Assembly (NCBI RefSeq): GCF_014189505.1
Contig: NZ_CP050303.1
Coordinates: 547,709 to 611,708 of the forward strand
Length of the DNA stretch: 64,000 nucleotides
DNA from: Phyllobacterium sp. 628
GTDB lineage: Bacteria; Pseudomonadota; Alphaproteobacteria; Rhizobiales; Rhizobiaceae
Direction of reading: 5' to 3'
Shown here: positions 17,434 to 26,272 of the stretch, piece after piece
How positions within the stretch are numbered: the first letter of the stretch is position 1
Layout: every line of letters starts with the position of its first letter
Translations under genes and position numbers: made by a program
The notes under the pieces: model-generated
What the model saw: the letters and a program-made list of their open reading frames with translations, nothing else
What the model was told of the DNA's origin: nothing
Databases searched by the model: none

Positions 17434-19449
17434 TCAACCACGCGTGCGCCACGCTTGTGTCCGGGCAAGTACGGCGCGCGACAGGAAGGCGTGAACGAGC
17501 CGCGCAAGCACATTGGTGTAAAAGATCATCATGCCCATGGCAGCGGCGGGCGCGATATCCCCGGCATCATCCATGTTAAGCACCGCCACTGACGCCAATG
17601 CCGTATCGGCCGAATAGATGAAAACGACTGCTGAAACGGTCGTCATGGCGTTCACAAAAAGGTAGATCGAGATATCGAGAATGGCTGGCAGGCAAACCGG
17701 GACGGTCACCTTGGCGAACAGCTTGTAAAAGGGCTGCTTCAGCGATGCGGCTACCGATTCAAATTCGCCATCGATCTGCTTGAGGGCCGTCAGCGCTGTC
17801 AGATGGCCGACCGTGTAAAAGTGCGTGATGGTACAGACGACAAGAATGGCCATCGTGCCATAGATCGGATGCAGCGGATTGGCCGGATTGTTGAAAAAGA
17901 AAATATAGGCGAGACCTAGCACCAGACCCGGCACTGCCATCGGCAGCATGGCCAGAAAATGGAACACGGCACGGCCTTTCCAGAAACCCTCCGTCTTTTC
18001 CACCATGTAAGCGCCGGTGAAAACGATTATCGTTCCGAAGACAGCTGTCAGTGCCGCAAGCTGGATGGAGTTTTTGTAAGACCCCCAGCCGCCGCCATCC
18101 ATGTGATTGAAGGCGAAGTTTTTGAGGCTCAAGGTGAGGTCATAGGGCCAGAATTTGACCAGAGCTGCCAACTGGCAAACGAGCAGAATACCGACGATGA
18201 ATATCGCTACCAGGGTGCACCACATGAGGCAGTAGAAATCAAACTTGCGGTTGGGCTTCGGCGCATAGGGTACAGATCGGGCTGAAAGCAGCGCCACCTG
18301 CTTTTTCTGAACAAGCCGGTCAACGACAAAGGCTGCAAGCGCCGGTATGAGCAATATGACCGAGACAACCGCGCCCATCTCGAAATTCTGCTGGCCGATA
18401 ACCTGCTTGTAGATATCAACTGCCAGCACGTTGTATTGACCACCAATCACCTTGGGCAGACCGAAATCCGTAATCACCAGCGTGAAGACGACGAATGCTG
18501 CCGAGATCAATCCAAACCGCGCGCCCGGAATGGTCACGGTCCAGAACGTTCGCCATTTGCTCGCCCGCAACGAAGCCGCAGCCTCGTAGTGGCGCTGATC
18601 AGAGATGGCAAGCGCCGTCGAAATGATAATGAGTGCGTGCGGAAAGGTGAAGAAAACCGAACCGATCACAATTCCCAGCGGACCGTAGATCGAGGTGCCG
18701 AACAGCACGTCGCGGATCATGCCCTGATTGCCGAACAGATAGATCAAGGCAATGCCGGGCAGAAGGGACGGCACGAGGATCGGCGCCATGGCGATCATAC
18801 GGAATGCGCCCTTGAAGCGCATGCAGCTGCGGCTGATCGCGTAGGCAAAACCAAAGGCAATGCCGACCGTGAAAACGGTGCTGATAACCGCAATGAACAG
18901 CGAATTTTGGACCGAGCGGAACAGCGACGGTGTCGAGAAATAGCTGATGTAATTATCAAGGCCGGTTGAACGCGATGATCTTAGTGCGACCCGGCGAAAT
19001 GTATTGGAATCCAGTTCCTGCCATTCGGTTCCGCGATGCAGATCAGAACCGATCAGATAGGCAGTATCAGGGGTGGTGCCGCGTATTCTATACTTTACCG
19101 GGCTACGAAAACTGAATTCGGGAAAGAAGCTTGTCGCTGCGAGCCTGCCATCGGCATTGGTTGCCAGCTTGTCCGGCGAGAGAAGCGAAAGCCTGTCATT
19201 CAGCGTAGCGGCAGTGGCGGTTTGGCCGAAATTGCCCGCCGCATCACTCACCTGAAATTCGTAAGCGGTCAAATCAAAGCTATAGGTCGAGAAAGATTTT
19301 GACAGCATCACATAGAGCGGCGCAGCCAGCGAGATAATCAGATAAAGTGAGATGACTATCATCAGGCCGCGCTTGACCATATCATCCCGGTCGAGGTGCT
19401 GCCGCGGCAAGCGGCCGGATGGCATCAGCGTATCAGTGACTGCTGCCAT
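17434..19449 (-). CDS. 2-Aminoethylphosphonate ABC transporter, fused permease (PhnU-PhnV type)
   Basis: A 671-aa inner-membrane protein made of two permease halves, each with its own EAA docking loop: EAAASLRASKWRTFWTVTIP in the N-terminal half and ESVAASLKQPFYKLFAKVTV in the C-terminal half. A hydrophilic insert of ~120 residues follows TM1 (about residues 40-160) and should face the periplasm. Fused permeases of this kind are known in FbpB and in aminophosphonate importers; PhnU and PhnV are separate in Salmonella. The start at 19449 has GGGGAGGTGGCC just upstream and overlaps the ATPase gene end by 17 bases. Substrate is inferred from the adjacent phn genes. Confidence 0.85.
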   Translation of the reverse strand: MAAVTDTLMPSGRLPRQHLDRDDMVKRGLMIVISLYLIISLAAPLYVMLSKSFSTYSFDLTAYEFQVSDAAGNFGQTATAATLNDRLSLLSPDKLATNADGRLAATSFFPEFSFRSPVKYRIRGTTPDTAYLIGSDLHRGTEWQELDSNTFRRVALRSSRSTGLDNYISYFSTPSLFRSVQNSLFIAVISTVFTVGIAFGFAYAISRSCMRFKGAFRMIAMAPILVPSLLPGIALIYLFGNQGMIRDVLFGTSIYGPLGIVIGSVFFTFPHALIIISTALAISDQRHYEAAASLRASKWRTFWTVTIPGARFGLISAAFVVFTLVITDFGLPKVIGGQYNVLAVDIYKQVIGQQNFEMGAVVSVILLIPALAAFVVDRLVQKKQVALLSARSVPYAPKPNRKFDFYCLMWCTLVAIFIVGILLVCQLAALVKFWPYDLTLSLKNFAFNHMDGGGWGSYKNSIQLAALTAVFGTIIVFTGAYMVEKTEGFWKGRAVFHFLAMLPMAVPGLVLGLAYIFFFNNPANPLHPIYGTMAILVVCTITHFYTVGHLTALTALKQIDGEFESVAASLKQPFYKLFAKVTVPVCLPAILDISIYLFVNAMTTVSAVVFIYSADTALASVAVLNMDDAGDIAPAAAMGMMIFYTNVLARLVHAFLSRAVLARTQAWRTRG

Positions 19450-20602
19450 GGCCACCTCCCCGTGGGAACACGAGAAGTCGGTCTGCGGGTAGTTCCACCG
19501 TCAGTGAACCGCCTTCGGCAAGGCCGAGGCGCCGGGTGGCATTGATCGAGAAATCCGCAATCAACACCTCGTCCCCGAGCTTTTCCCCACGCAAACGGGT
19601 CCGCCAAAAGGAACCGAGAAATTCCATTTCCCCGATGACAACGTCAATGAGATTACCGGTGTCGCTTGATTTGGATCCGGCTTCGTGCGGGATCACATCT
19701 TCGGGGCGTATGGTGGCAATAACGGACTGGTCCGTTTCAAAACGATGCAGCGCGCAGCGCAGCTCACTTTTGCCAAAAGCCACACAATTACTATCCGTGG
19801 CCCGTGCATCGAGCTTGTTGGTCTCACCAATGAAATCGGCAACAAAGAGGGTTCGCGGATGCCGGTAGATTTCCGTCGGGGTACCGACCTGCTCGATCAC
19901 ACCATGGTTCATGACCACGATACGATCCGCCATGGACAGTGCTTCTTCCTGATCGTGCGTTACCATGATCGTCGTGACGCCGAGCTTGCGTTGCAGCTCT
20001 TTGATCTCGTGACGCAGATGCACCCTTACCTTCGCGTCGAGCGCCGAGAGTGGCTCGTCAAGCAGCAGCAGACCGGGAGAGATGGCAATGGCACGGGCAA
20101 GTGCTATACGCTGCTGCTGGCCGCCGGAAAGTTGTGAAGGGTATTTGTTGGCCTGATCAGGCAGGCCCACCAGAGCCAGCAGTTCTTTCACGCGGGCTTC
20201 GATTTCGGCCTTCGGCCGTTTGGTATTTTCAAGCCCGAAGGCAATATTCCTGGCAATGGTCAGATTGGGAAACAGCGCATAGGACTGAAAGACAATGCCA
20301 TAATCGCGCTTGGATGGCGGCAGGGTGGAAATATCTTTTCCACCCTGCCGGATCATACCTCGGCTTTGCAGATCAAGCCCAGCGACGGCCCGGAGAAGCG
20401 TTGTTTTCCCGCAACCGGATGGTCCGAGGAAGCAGACAAACTCACCCTCGTTGATATCGAGGGACACATCCTTCAGCGCGTGAAAGTCACCAAACGCCTT
20501 CCACAGGTTCGAGATTTGCAGATAGGTCGGATTGCCGGATGGCGCCATTGGAAGCACCTTTGTGGGTGTTGCCGTAGAACGTGCAAGCGTTTCATGTCTC
20601 AT
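19433..20602 (-). CDS. phnT: 2-Aminoethylphosphonate ABC transporter ATP-binding protein (PhnT type)
   Basis: ATPase of 389 aa. Walker A GPSGCGKTT, Q-loop VFQSYALFPN, signature LSGGQQQR, Walker B LLLDEPLSALDA and TOBE-like C-terminal domain (from about residue 260). It starts with ~30 extra residues before the first strand (YLQISNLWKAFGDF). ATG 20602 is preceded by GAGGTG at ~6 bases and is preferred over an upstream TTG. The start lies 67 bases after the binding-protein stop, and the 3' end overlaps the permease start, giving the order binding protein, ATPase, permease. Iron or putrescine importers have similar ATPases; the phosphonate role comes from context. Confidence 0.85.
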   Translation of the reverse strand: MRHETLARSTATPTKVLPMAPSGNPTYLQISNLWKAFGDFHALKDVSLDINEGEFVCFLGPSGCGKTTLLRAVAGLDLQSRGMIRQGGKDISTLPPSKRDYGIVFQSYALFPNLTIARNIAFGLENTKRPKAEIEARVKELLALVGLPDQANKYPSQLSGGQQQRIALARAIAISPGLLLLDEPLSALDAKVRVHLRHEIKELQRKLGVTTIMVTHDQEEALSMADRIVVMNHGVIEQVGTPTEIYRHPRTLFVADFIGETNKLDARATDSNCVAFGKSELRCALHRFETDQSVIATIRPEDVIPHEAGSKSSDTGNLIDVVIGEMEFLGSFWRTRLRGEKLGDEVLIADFSINATRRLGLAEGGSLTVELPADRLLVFPRGGGHGSSH

Positions 20603-20669
20603 CGGGGCACCTCGCAATGGTTGAAAGGGGGCGCCGTATTGACGGCGCCCGGTTCAAATGCTGAACGCC

Positions 20670-21692
20670 CTAGCTCTTCGGTTCCGATTTGGAATCGTAG
20701 CGCTTACTCCATTCCTTGAGGATCGCGTTACGGTTGGTCGCCGCCCATTCGAAATCATTCTTGATCATCTTGGAGGCAACATCAGTCGGCAGATTTTCTA
20801 CGGGCTTGGCAACACCGGGCATCGCCAGCACGGCATAGCCAACATTGTACATTTCATTGGCCTTCTTGCTGATCGACCAATCCATCAGCACCTTGGCAGC
20901 TTCCAGCTTGGATGTGCCGGCCATGATGGCTCCAGCTTCCGCTTCCCAGCCTGAACCTTCTTCCGGGAAGATGATATCAATCGGAGCTCCGGCAGATTTG
21001 GCCTTGGCACCGGGAAATTCAAACGAGACACCAATAACGGTCTCGCCAGCACCTGCCATCTTGCAGGGCTTCGAACCGGAATGGGTGTAGCTTGAAATGT
21101 TCGTGTGCAGACCATCCATAAACGACCATGCATCTTTCTCACCAAACATCTGCAGCCAGGCGGAAACGTCAAGGAAGCCGGTTCCCGACGATGCCGGATT
21201 TGGCATGACGATATGGTCTTTGTATTCGGGCTTGGTCAGATCTTTCCAGCTCTTAGGCGGGGTCAAGCCAAGCTTTTTTGCCTCAACAGTATTGTAGCAG
21301 ATCGCTGCCACATAGGCGTCCATACCCACCCAGCTCGGCGGCGTGGAACTGTCAACGAATTTCGGATCAAGCTTTTCAACACCGGCTGGCGCGTAGGCCT
21401 CCAGCATACCCTCGCCCTTCAGCATCAGCAGAGACGACGCAGCGACACCCCACACGACATCAGCCTGCGGATTATCCTTTTCGGCAAGGAGCTTCGCCGT
21501 CATGACACCGGTGGAATCGCGTACCCAGTTGATCTTGATATCAGGGTGATCGGCGTTGAACGTGTCAGCATAACGCTGCAAATCGACCGCCTCGAAGGCG
21601 GTATAAACGGTCAACTGGGTCTCGGCATAGGCAGCCGATGACAGAAGTGTAAAGGCAAAGGCGGCGAGCGCCGCAAATCTGTGCGTATTCAT
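20670..21692 (-). CDS. phnS: 2-Aminoethylphosphonate ABC transporter substrate-binding protein (PhnS type)
   Basis: Periplasmic binding protein of 340 aa. MNTHRFAALAAFAFTLLSSA followed by AYA gives a Sec signal peptide cut near residue 23. The mature part opens with QLTVYTAFEAVDLQRYADTF and has SSGTGFLDVSAWLQMFGE, patterns of the iron/thiamine/aminophosphonate group of family 1 binding proteins. It is the first gene of its transport operon and lies 272 bases from phnY; a bidirectional-looking terminator separates them. The most likely ligand is 2-aminoethylphosphonate, given phnW-A-Y upstream on the same strand. Confidence 0.82.
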   Translation of the reverse strand: MNTHRFAALAAFAFTLLSSAAYAETQLTVYTAFEAVDLQRYADTFNADHPDIKINWVRDSTGVMTAKLLAEKDNPQADVVWGVAASSLLMLKGEGMLEAYAPAGVEKLDPKFVDSSTPPSWVGMDAYVAAICYNTVEAKKLGLTPPKSWKDLTKPEYKDHIVMPNPASSGTGFLDVSAWLQMFGEKDAWSFMDGLHTNISSYTHSGSKPCKMAGAGETVIGVSFEFPGAKAKSAGAPIDIIFPEEGSGWEAEAGAIMAGTSKLEAAKVLMDWSISKKANEMYNVGYAVLAMPGVAKPVENLPTDVASKMIKNDFEWAATNRNAILKEWSKRYDSKSEPKS

Positions 21693-21913
21693 GACTTTGT
21701 TCCCATTTTTGAAGGTCGGCTTATGCGCTTTTTGCTTGGGAAAGGTTCGCCGCCGCCAATTGAGGAATGCCTCGTCTTGTCAGAATGCCCCCGCTCCATG
21801 GGTCAATAGTGGGGAATGGTCTTCGATAAGTAAAATCTATTTATCTGATGTTATTGTTGGAAAAATCGATGATGCGGCTGATAATAAAATTCGAAAAAAT
21901 TCAATAGTTACAA

Positions 21914-21943
21914 TGAAAAAGGAGCGCAATGCGCCCTTTTTCA
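21914..21943. terminator. Terminator after phnY
   Basis: A near-perfect palindrome with arms TGAAAAAGG and CCTTTTTCA and an inner GCGCA/TGCGC stem, one base bulged. It is about 22-50 bases past the phnY stop (21965), so it should end the phnW-phnA-phnY transcript on the minus strand; the A/T ends of the stem make it usable in either direction. The AT-rich sequence at 21830-21905 between it and phnS probably holds the phnS promoter, but I cannot pick a convincing -35/-10 pair. Confidence 0.75.
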
Positions 21944-21964
21944 TATTAAAATTCAGCGGTCAAC

Positions 21965-23422
21965 TCAGGACCAGGGCAAAGAATAAGTCTTGATATTGGT
22001 ATAGCTTTTCATCGCTTCGGCAACGCCTTCCTTGTAGCCATTTCCAGAATCCTTGATGCCACCGAAGGGCGACATTTCGATGCGGTAACCCGGCACTTCC
22101 CAAATATTCACCGTACCCACCTGCAGACCCGCAATGTATTTCTGCATACGGCGGAAATCATTCGTGCATACACCCGATGAAAGGCCAAAGGCGGTGGAAT
22201 TGGACAGGGCAATCAGCGCGTCATCATCATCCGGAGCGCGAATAATCGGAATGATCGGTCCAAAGGTTTCTTCCATCACCAGCTCAGAAGCATGCGGCAC
22301 GTGGTCGAGAACAATCGGCGGCAGCAGAGCACCCTGACGGCCGGGATTATAGAGTATTTCAGCCCCCTGCTCCGCCGCCATGTGCACGCGGGCTTCAAAC
22401 AGCGCCGCAGCCTTCTCGTGCACCACTGTGCCCAGATCGGTCGAGCGGTCCATCGGATCACCAAAGCGCAGTTTTTTAGCTCGCTCCAGCACCATCGGCA
22501 CGAAGCGGTCGGCGACTTTTTCCTGACACAGGATACGTTTGACCGCCGTGCACCGCTGTCCGGAATTCTTGGTGGCTCCCGCCACCGCCAGATCGGCAGC
22601 CTTGGCGAGATCGTCGTCGCTCAGGTCATTGAGAATGATCAGCGGATCATTGCCGCCAAGCTCCAGCACCGCGCGCTTGTAGCCTGCCGTATTGGCGATC
22701 ATCTTGCCCACGGGAACACCACCGGTAAATGTGATGAGCTCGATGTTTGGATTGGTGATCATTTCCATGCCGATATCGGCAGGCCAGCCGGTGACGACCG
22801 ACAGCATTTCCGGTGGTAGACCCGCCTCGTAAAGAATATCGGCGAGCACCAGAGCCGTCATCGGTGTCAGTTCTGTCGGCTTGCAGACAACGCAGTTGTT
22901 GGTGGCGATCGCTGGAGCAATCTTGTGCGACACCATGTTGAGCGGATGATTAAAGGGGGTGATTGCCGAAATCGCCTTCAGCGGCTCGCGCATGGTGAAA
23001 ATTTTCCGCGCCTTGCCATGCGGGGTCAGATCACAGGAGAATATCTGTCCATCGTCCTGAATGCACATCTGTGCCGACAGCGTGAACACGTCATAGGCCC
23101 GGCCCACTTCATAGAGTGAATCGGCTTTGGAAATACCGAGCTCCAATGTAATCAGATCGGAAATTTCTTCCCTGCGGCTGGCAAGCGCTTCGGCGGTGCG
23201 GAACAATATCTGCTGACGTTCATAACGCGTCAGCTTTGGCTTATAGTTGGCAGCAATCTCAAAAGCTTGCCGCGCATGTTCCGTCCGGCCTGCCGGAACG
23301 GTACCCACCACGGCATTGGTGTAAGGGTAATGAACCTCGATCACGCCATCCGCGTCGACCTTCCTGCCCGCAATACGCATTGGTTCGTGACGCACTTTGA
23401 AATCCGCTTCCACCTTGACCAT
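21965..23422 (-). CDS. phnY: Phosphonoacetaldehyde dehydrogenase
   Basis: NAD-dependent aldehyde dehydrogenase of 485 aa that oxidises phosphonoacetaldehyde to phosphonoacetate, the second step of the PhnW-Y-A route. Catalytic Cys291 lies in NSGQRCTAVKR and the general base Glu254 in LELGGNDP; Asn158 is in PFNHP. The Cys and Glu positions match my recollection of Sinorhizobium meliloti PhnY. I start at 23422, where GGAG lies about 9 bases upstream; the open frame continues through a palindromic repeat and should not be used. It is separated from phnA by 208 bases containing that repeat. Confidence 0.93.
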   Translation of the reverse strand: MVKVEADFKVRHEPMRIAGRKVDADGVIEVHYPYTNAVVGTVPAGRTEHARQAFEIAANYKPKLTRYERQQILFRTAEALASRREEISDLITLELGISKADSLYEVGRAYDVFTLSAQMCIQDDGQIFSCDLTPHGKARKIFTMREPLKAISAITPFNHPLNMVSHKIAPAIATNNCVVCKPTELTPMTALVLADILYEAGLPPEMLSVVTGWPADIGMEMITNPNIELITFTGGVPVGKMIANTAGYKRAVLELGGNDPLIILNDLSDDDLAKAADLAVAGATKNSGQRCTAVKRILCQEKVADRFVPMVLERAKKLRFGDPMDRSTDLGTVVHEKAAALFEARVHMAAEQGAEILYNPGRQGALLPPIVLDHVPHASELVMEETFGPIIPIIRAPDDDDALIALSNSTAFGLSSGVCTNDFRRMQKYIAGLQVGTVNIWEVPGYRIEMSPFGGIKDSGNGYKEGVAEAMKSYTNIKTYSLPWS

Positions 23423-23485
23423 GATCGTGTTCTCCGAATTCGTACTACTGTTCAAAGCCCTGAAGCTTATGCTGGCATCAATCTC

Positions 23486-23600
23486 TGTGCGTGGTTCGAC
23501 AGGCTCACCATGAGGGAGATGGGGCGATTGCAGGGAGCTGGATCCTGCAAACCTTGCAGCCATCAAATTCCCTCATGGTGAGCCTGTCGAACCACGCACA
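23486..23600. repeat. Palindromic intergenic repeat with 32-base perfect arms
   Basis: Bases 23486-23517 and 23569-23600 are perfect inverted copies, 32 bases each, enclosing 51 bases. The core GGTTCGACAGGCTCACCATG is a sequence I recall as widely repeated between genes of alphaproteobacteria, so this is probably a REP/BIME-type mosaic element rather than a phn-specific signal. It lies between phnA and phnY in the transcript, where it would fold into a very stable hairpin. Confidence 0.88.
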
Positions 23601-23630
23601 ATGCTATTGCAAGCCCAAATCTTCAGAACC

Positions 23631-24890
23631 TCATTCCGCGATGGCCGCAGCCATGGCGGCATAATGGAACGCGTCGAAATTGCGCAGTTCCGGCGCATCC
23701 GGCAGATCAGGCAATTTGCGGTTGACGATAAACGGCACGACCTGCTCGGTGAGACCCCCATGCGAACGCAGGGGTTCGTTGAGCGCAGCAAGATCATGCC
23801 GGTGCTCGCTGGTGCCAAGCGTCTTGTTTTCCGTGGAGAGGAAAACGATGTCGCCAATCCGGTCATTCGGCAATTCAAAGCGCTCGCACGCGGCAGCGTT
23901 GTCGAGAACGACATCGATGCCCTCAACCTTCGCCAAGCGTGCCATGATGTCAGCCTGATCAGCACCCTCAGGCAGATAGGCCGTCGCGAATGAGCCGAGT
24001 GCACCATGATGCACCACATAGGGATCAGTGATCGGCAGAATGACGCGGGCCGCGTCCTTGCCTAGCCATTCGTCCAACAGATCTTGAACGTAAACAACAT
24101 CCGGTGACCCATCGGGCTTGTGCTTCGGTTTCATGCCATGGTCGGCCGTCACGACAATGGCTGCACCCAGCGCGTCGAGTTCGGCCAGATACTTGTCGAA
24201 CATCTCGTAGAATGCATTGGCTTCGGGTACACCCGGGGCATATTTGTGCTGCACATAGTCGGTTGTGGTCAGATACATCACATCCGGCTTGAACGTCTTA
24301 AGCAGCTTGACGCCGGCTGCAAAGACAAACTCCGACAACTCAGCGGAATAGACTTCCGGGACAGGGCGTCCAAGCCATGCCGATGCATTGTCGATACCGT
24401 GTTCTGCCTTGGTCGAGTTGTCAGACTTTTCCGACGAGAAACAGATGGCCCGGTCGTCATCAAATGCCAGACCATGACCGAGTAAGGCGCGCAGCTTGTC
24501 CTTCGCGGTAACCACGGCAACGCGCGCACCAGCATCATAATAGGCTTTGAAGATTGTCGGTGCGCGCAGGAAGCGCGGATCGTTCATCATCACTTCCTTG
24601 CCGGTCTCGCGCTCATAGAGATAGTTGCCGCAAATGCCATGCACTGAAGGCGGGCGTCCTGTGGCGATGGACATGTTGTTGGGGTTGGTAAAGCTCGGAA
24701 TGACGCTGTGCGCCATGCGCACCGTCCCCTTTTCCTTGATCTTGACCAGAGCGGGCATCAGTCCCGCCTCGATCGCTTCATCGAGATAAGCTGGTTCGCA
24801 ACCATCAAGGCAGATTGCGATTGCCGTCAGGCGCGGCCAGGCATAGTTGCGGCCGTTGACGCTGACATTGACGGGGGACATCTGGTTCAT
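23631..24890 (-). CDS. phnA: Phosphonoacetate hydrolase
   Basis: Alkaline-phosphatase-superfamily metalloenzyme of 419 aa that splits phosphonoacetate into acetate and phosphate, ending the 2-aminoethylphosphonate pathway. With the start at 24890, the di-zinc ligands fall at Asp29, Thr68 (nucleophile), Asp211, His215, Asp250, His251 and His377, the same numbers I recall for Sinorhizobium meliloti PhnA, which supports both the identity and the start. AAGGA lies 8 bases upstream. The gene follows phnW after 25 bases and should be co-transcribed with it. Expected location is the cytoplasm, as no signal peptide is present. Confidence 0.96.
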   Translation of the reverse strand: MNQMSPVNVSVNGRNYAWPRLTAIAICLDGCEPAYLDEAIEAGLMPALVKIKEKGTVRMAHSVIPSFTNPNNMSIATGRPPSVHGICGNYLYERETGKEVMMNDPRFLRAPTIFKAYYDAGARVAVVTAKDKLRALLGHGLAFDDDRAICFSSEKSDNSTKAEHGIDNASAWLGRPVPEVYSAELSEFVFAAGVKLLKTFKPDVMYLTTTDYVQHKYAPGVPEANAFYEMFDKYLAELDALGAAIVVTADHGMKPKHKPDGSPDVVYVQDLLDEWLGKDAARVILPITDPYVVHHGALGSFATAYLPEGADQADIMARLAKVEGIDVVLDNAAACERFELPNDRIGDIVFLSTENKTLGTSEHRHDLAALNEPLRSHGGLTEQVVPFIVNRKLPDLPDAPELRNFDAFHYAAMAAAIAE

Positions 24891-24915
24891 CAAAATATTC
24901 CTTGTTTTGAGCAGG

Positions 24916-26118
24916 TCAGGCAGCAAGTTTGGCGCGTTCAGCGATGGCAGCAGCAGGCGGGGCGGCAGTATCGACATCCATCTCACGCAGGGATTCTCCC
25001 GCAGCTTTGACCACGCGGCGCATAACGTGGTCGTCCATTCGTCCGATACAGCCAACGCGGAAACTGTCCACAACGGTCAGCTTGCCGGGATAGATGATAA
25101 AGCCCTTGTCCTTCATCAGTTCGTAGAAACACTCGAATGAAAAGTTCGGATGGGCTGGATTGAAGAAGGTGACAATGATGGGAGATAGCCAGCGGTCTTT
25201 GAGCAAGGTCTCGAAACCAAGCTCGCGCATACCCGCAACCATCACATCACGGTTGTTGGCATAGCGGGCGCCGCGTCCAGCAACACCGCCCTCGACTTCG
25301 TGCTGGCGCAGCGCCACCAGAAATGCCGCAACCACGTGGGTTGGCGGCGTGTAGCGCCACTGACCGGTTTTGACCAGATGCGCCCATTGTGCGTGCACGT
25401 CGAGGCTTAGGGAATGACTGCGTCCCTTGGCGGCTTCAAGCTCATTTTTGCGGGCAATGATGAAACCAAAACCCGGCACACCTTCAATGCATTTGTTGGC
25501 GGACGAAACCATGGCCTCATAGCGGATTTCATTCACATCGAGCGAGATGGCACCGAATGCGCTCATCGAGTCGATCAAAAGTTTGCGCCCCTTGGCATAA
25601 ACCGTTTCTGAAATCTCATGGACCGGGTTGAGAATACCGGAACTCGTTTCGCAATGGACGATGATCACATGCGTGATGGCCGGGTCAGCGTCGAGGGCCG
25701 CAGCCACTTCCGGTCCGCGCGGCGGCATGTAGTCACCCTTGTCGATCACCGTATGCGCGCGGCCAAGGTAGTCCAGCGTCTGGACGATACGCTGGCCATA
25801 GGCACCGTTGACCAGAACCAGTGTCTTGCTGTCGCGCGAAAGAAAGCTGCCCAGCATGGCTTCCACTGCAAAGGTCCCGCTGCCTTGCATGGGAACACAG
25901 TCGAACTCATCGTTTTTGTCGCCGGTCAGCACGAGGAGGCGGCGCCGCAATTCGGCAGTCATGGCGCGGAAATCACCGTCCCACGAACCCCAGTCACGCA
26001 GCATCGCCTGCTTGACCGCAAAGGAAGTGGTCAGCGGACCGGGTGTCAGAAGATAGGGTTCGCCAAGCTCCGGCATATCGAAAGGGGTTGCCGCTGTACT
26101 CTGGTTTCCCGCCAACAT
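24916..26118 (-). CDS. phnW: 2-Aminoethylphosphonate-pyruvate transaminase
   Basis: PLP aminotransferase of about 400 aa converting 2-aminoethylphosphonate and pyruvate to phosphonoacetaldehyde and alanine. LLTPGPLTTS and the QGSGTFAVEAML segment are typical of the class V PhnW fold, and Lys209 in SSANKCIEGVPGFGF is the probable Schiff-base lysine. The longer open frame upstream reads through the promoter; ATG 26118 has AGGAGG eight bases before it (ATG 26124 is too close to that site). It is about 30 residues longer than most PhnW proteins because of an N-terminal stretch and an Ala-rich tail. First gene of phnWAY, divergent from a LysR gene. Confidence 0.93.
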   Translation of the reverse strand: MLAGNQSTAATPFDMPELGEPYLLTPGPLTTSFAVKQAMLRDWGSWDGDFRAMTAELRRRLLVLTGDKNDEFDCVPMQGSGTFAVEAMLGSFLSRDSKTLVLVNGAYGQRIVQTLDYLGRAHTVIDKGDYMPPRGPEVAAALDADPAITHVIIVHCETSSGILNPVHEISETVYAKGRKLLIDSMSAFGAISLDVNEIRYEAMVSSANKCIEGVPGFGFIIARKNELEAAKGRSHSLSLDVHAQWAHLVKTGQWRYTPPTHVVAAFLVALRQHEVEGGVAGRGARYANNRDVMVAGMRELGFETLLKDRWLSPIIVTFFNPAHPNFSFECFYELMKDKGFIIYPGKLTVVDSFRVGCIGRMDDHVMRRVVKAAGESLREMDVDTAAPPAAAIAERAKLAA

Positions 26119-26207
26119 TGTCATTTCCTCCTGACTGGCATGATCTGCTCTTGCCAATCCTTTCCCATGGATGCGATATATATGTAAAATCGTTATTTTG
26201 TATCGAT

Positions 26208-26221
26208 GTATAAGTTTATAC
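26208..26221. promoter_or_regulatory. Candidate LysR-type operator between phnW and its divergent regulator
   Basis: GTATAA-GT-TTATAC is a perfect 6+6 inverted repeat centred in the very AT-rich 154-base gap between phnW (start 26118) and the LysR gene (start 26273). It has the T-N11-A form preferred by LysR proteins. About 50 bases upstream of the regulator start and 90 of phnW, it is well placed to serve both genes. Confidence 0.5.
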
Positions 26222-26272
26222 GATATATAATAAGCGATCAGAACGACCCCCGATATGACAGGGAGAAAAATC

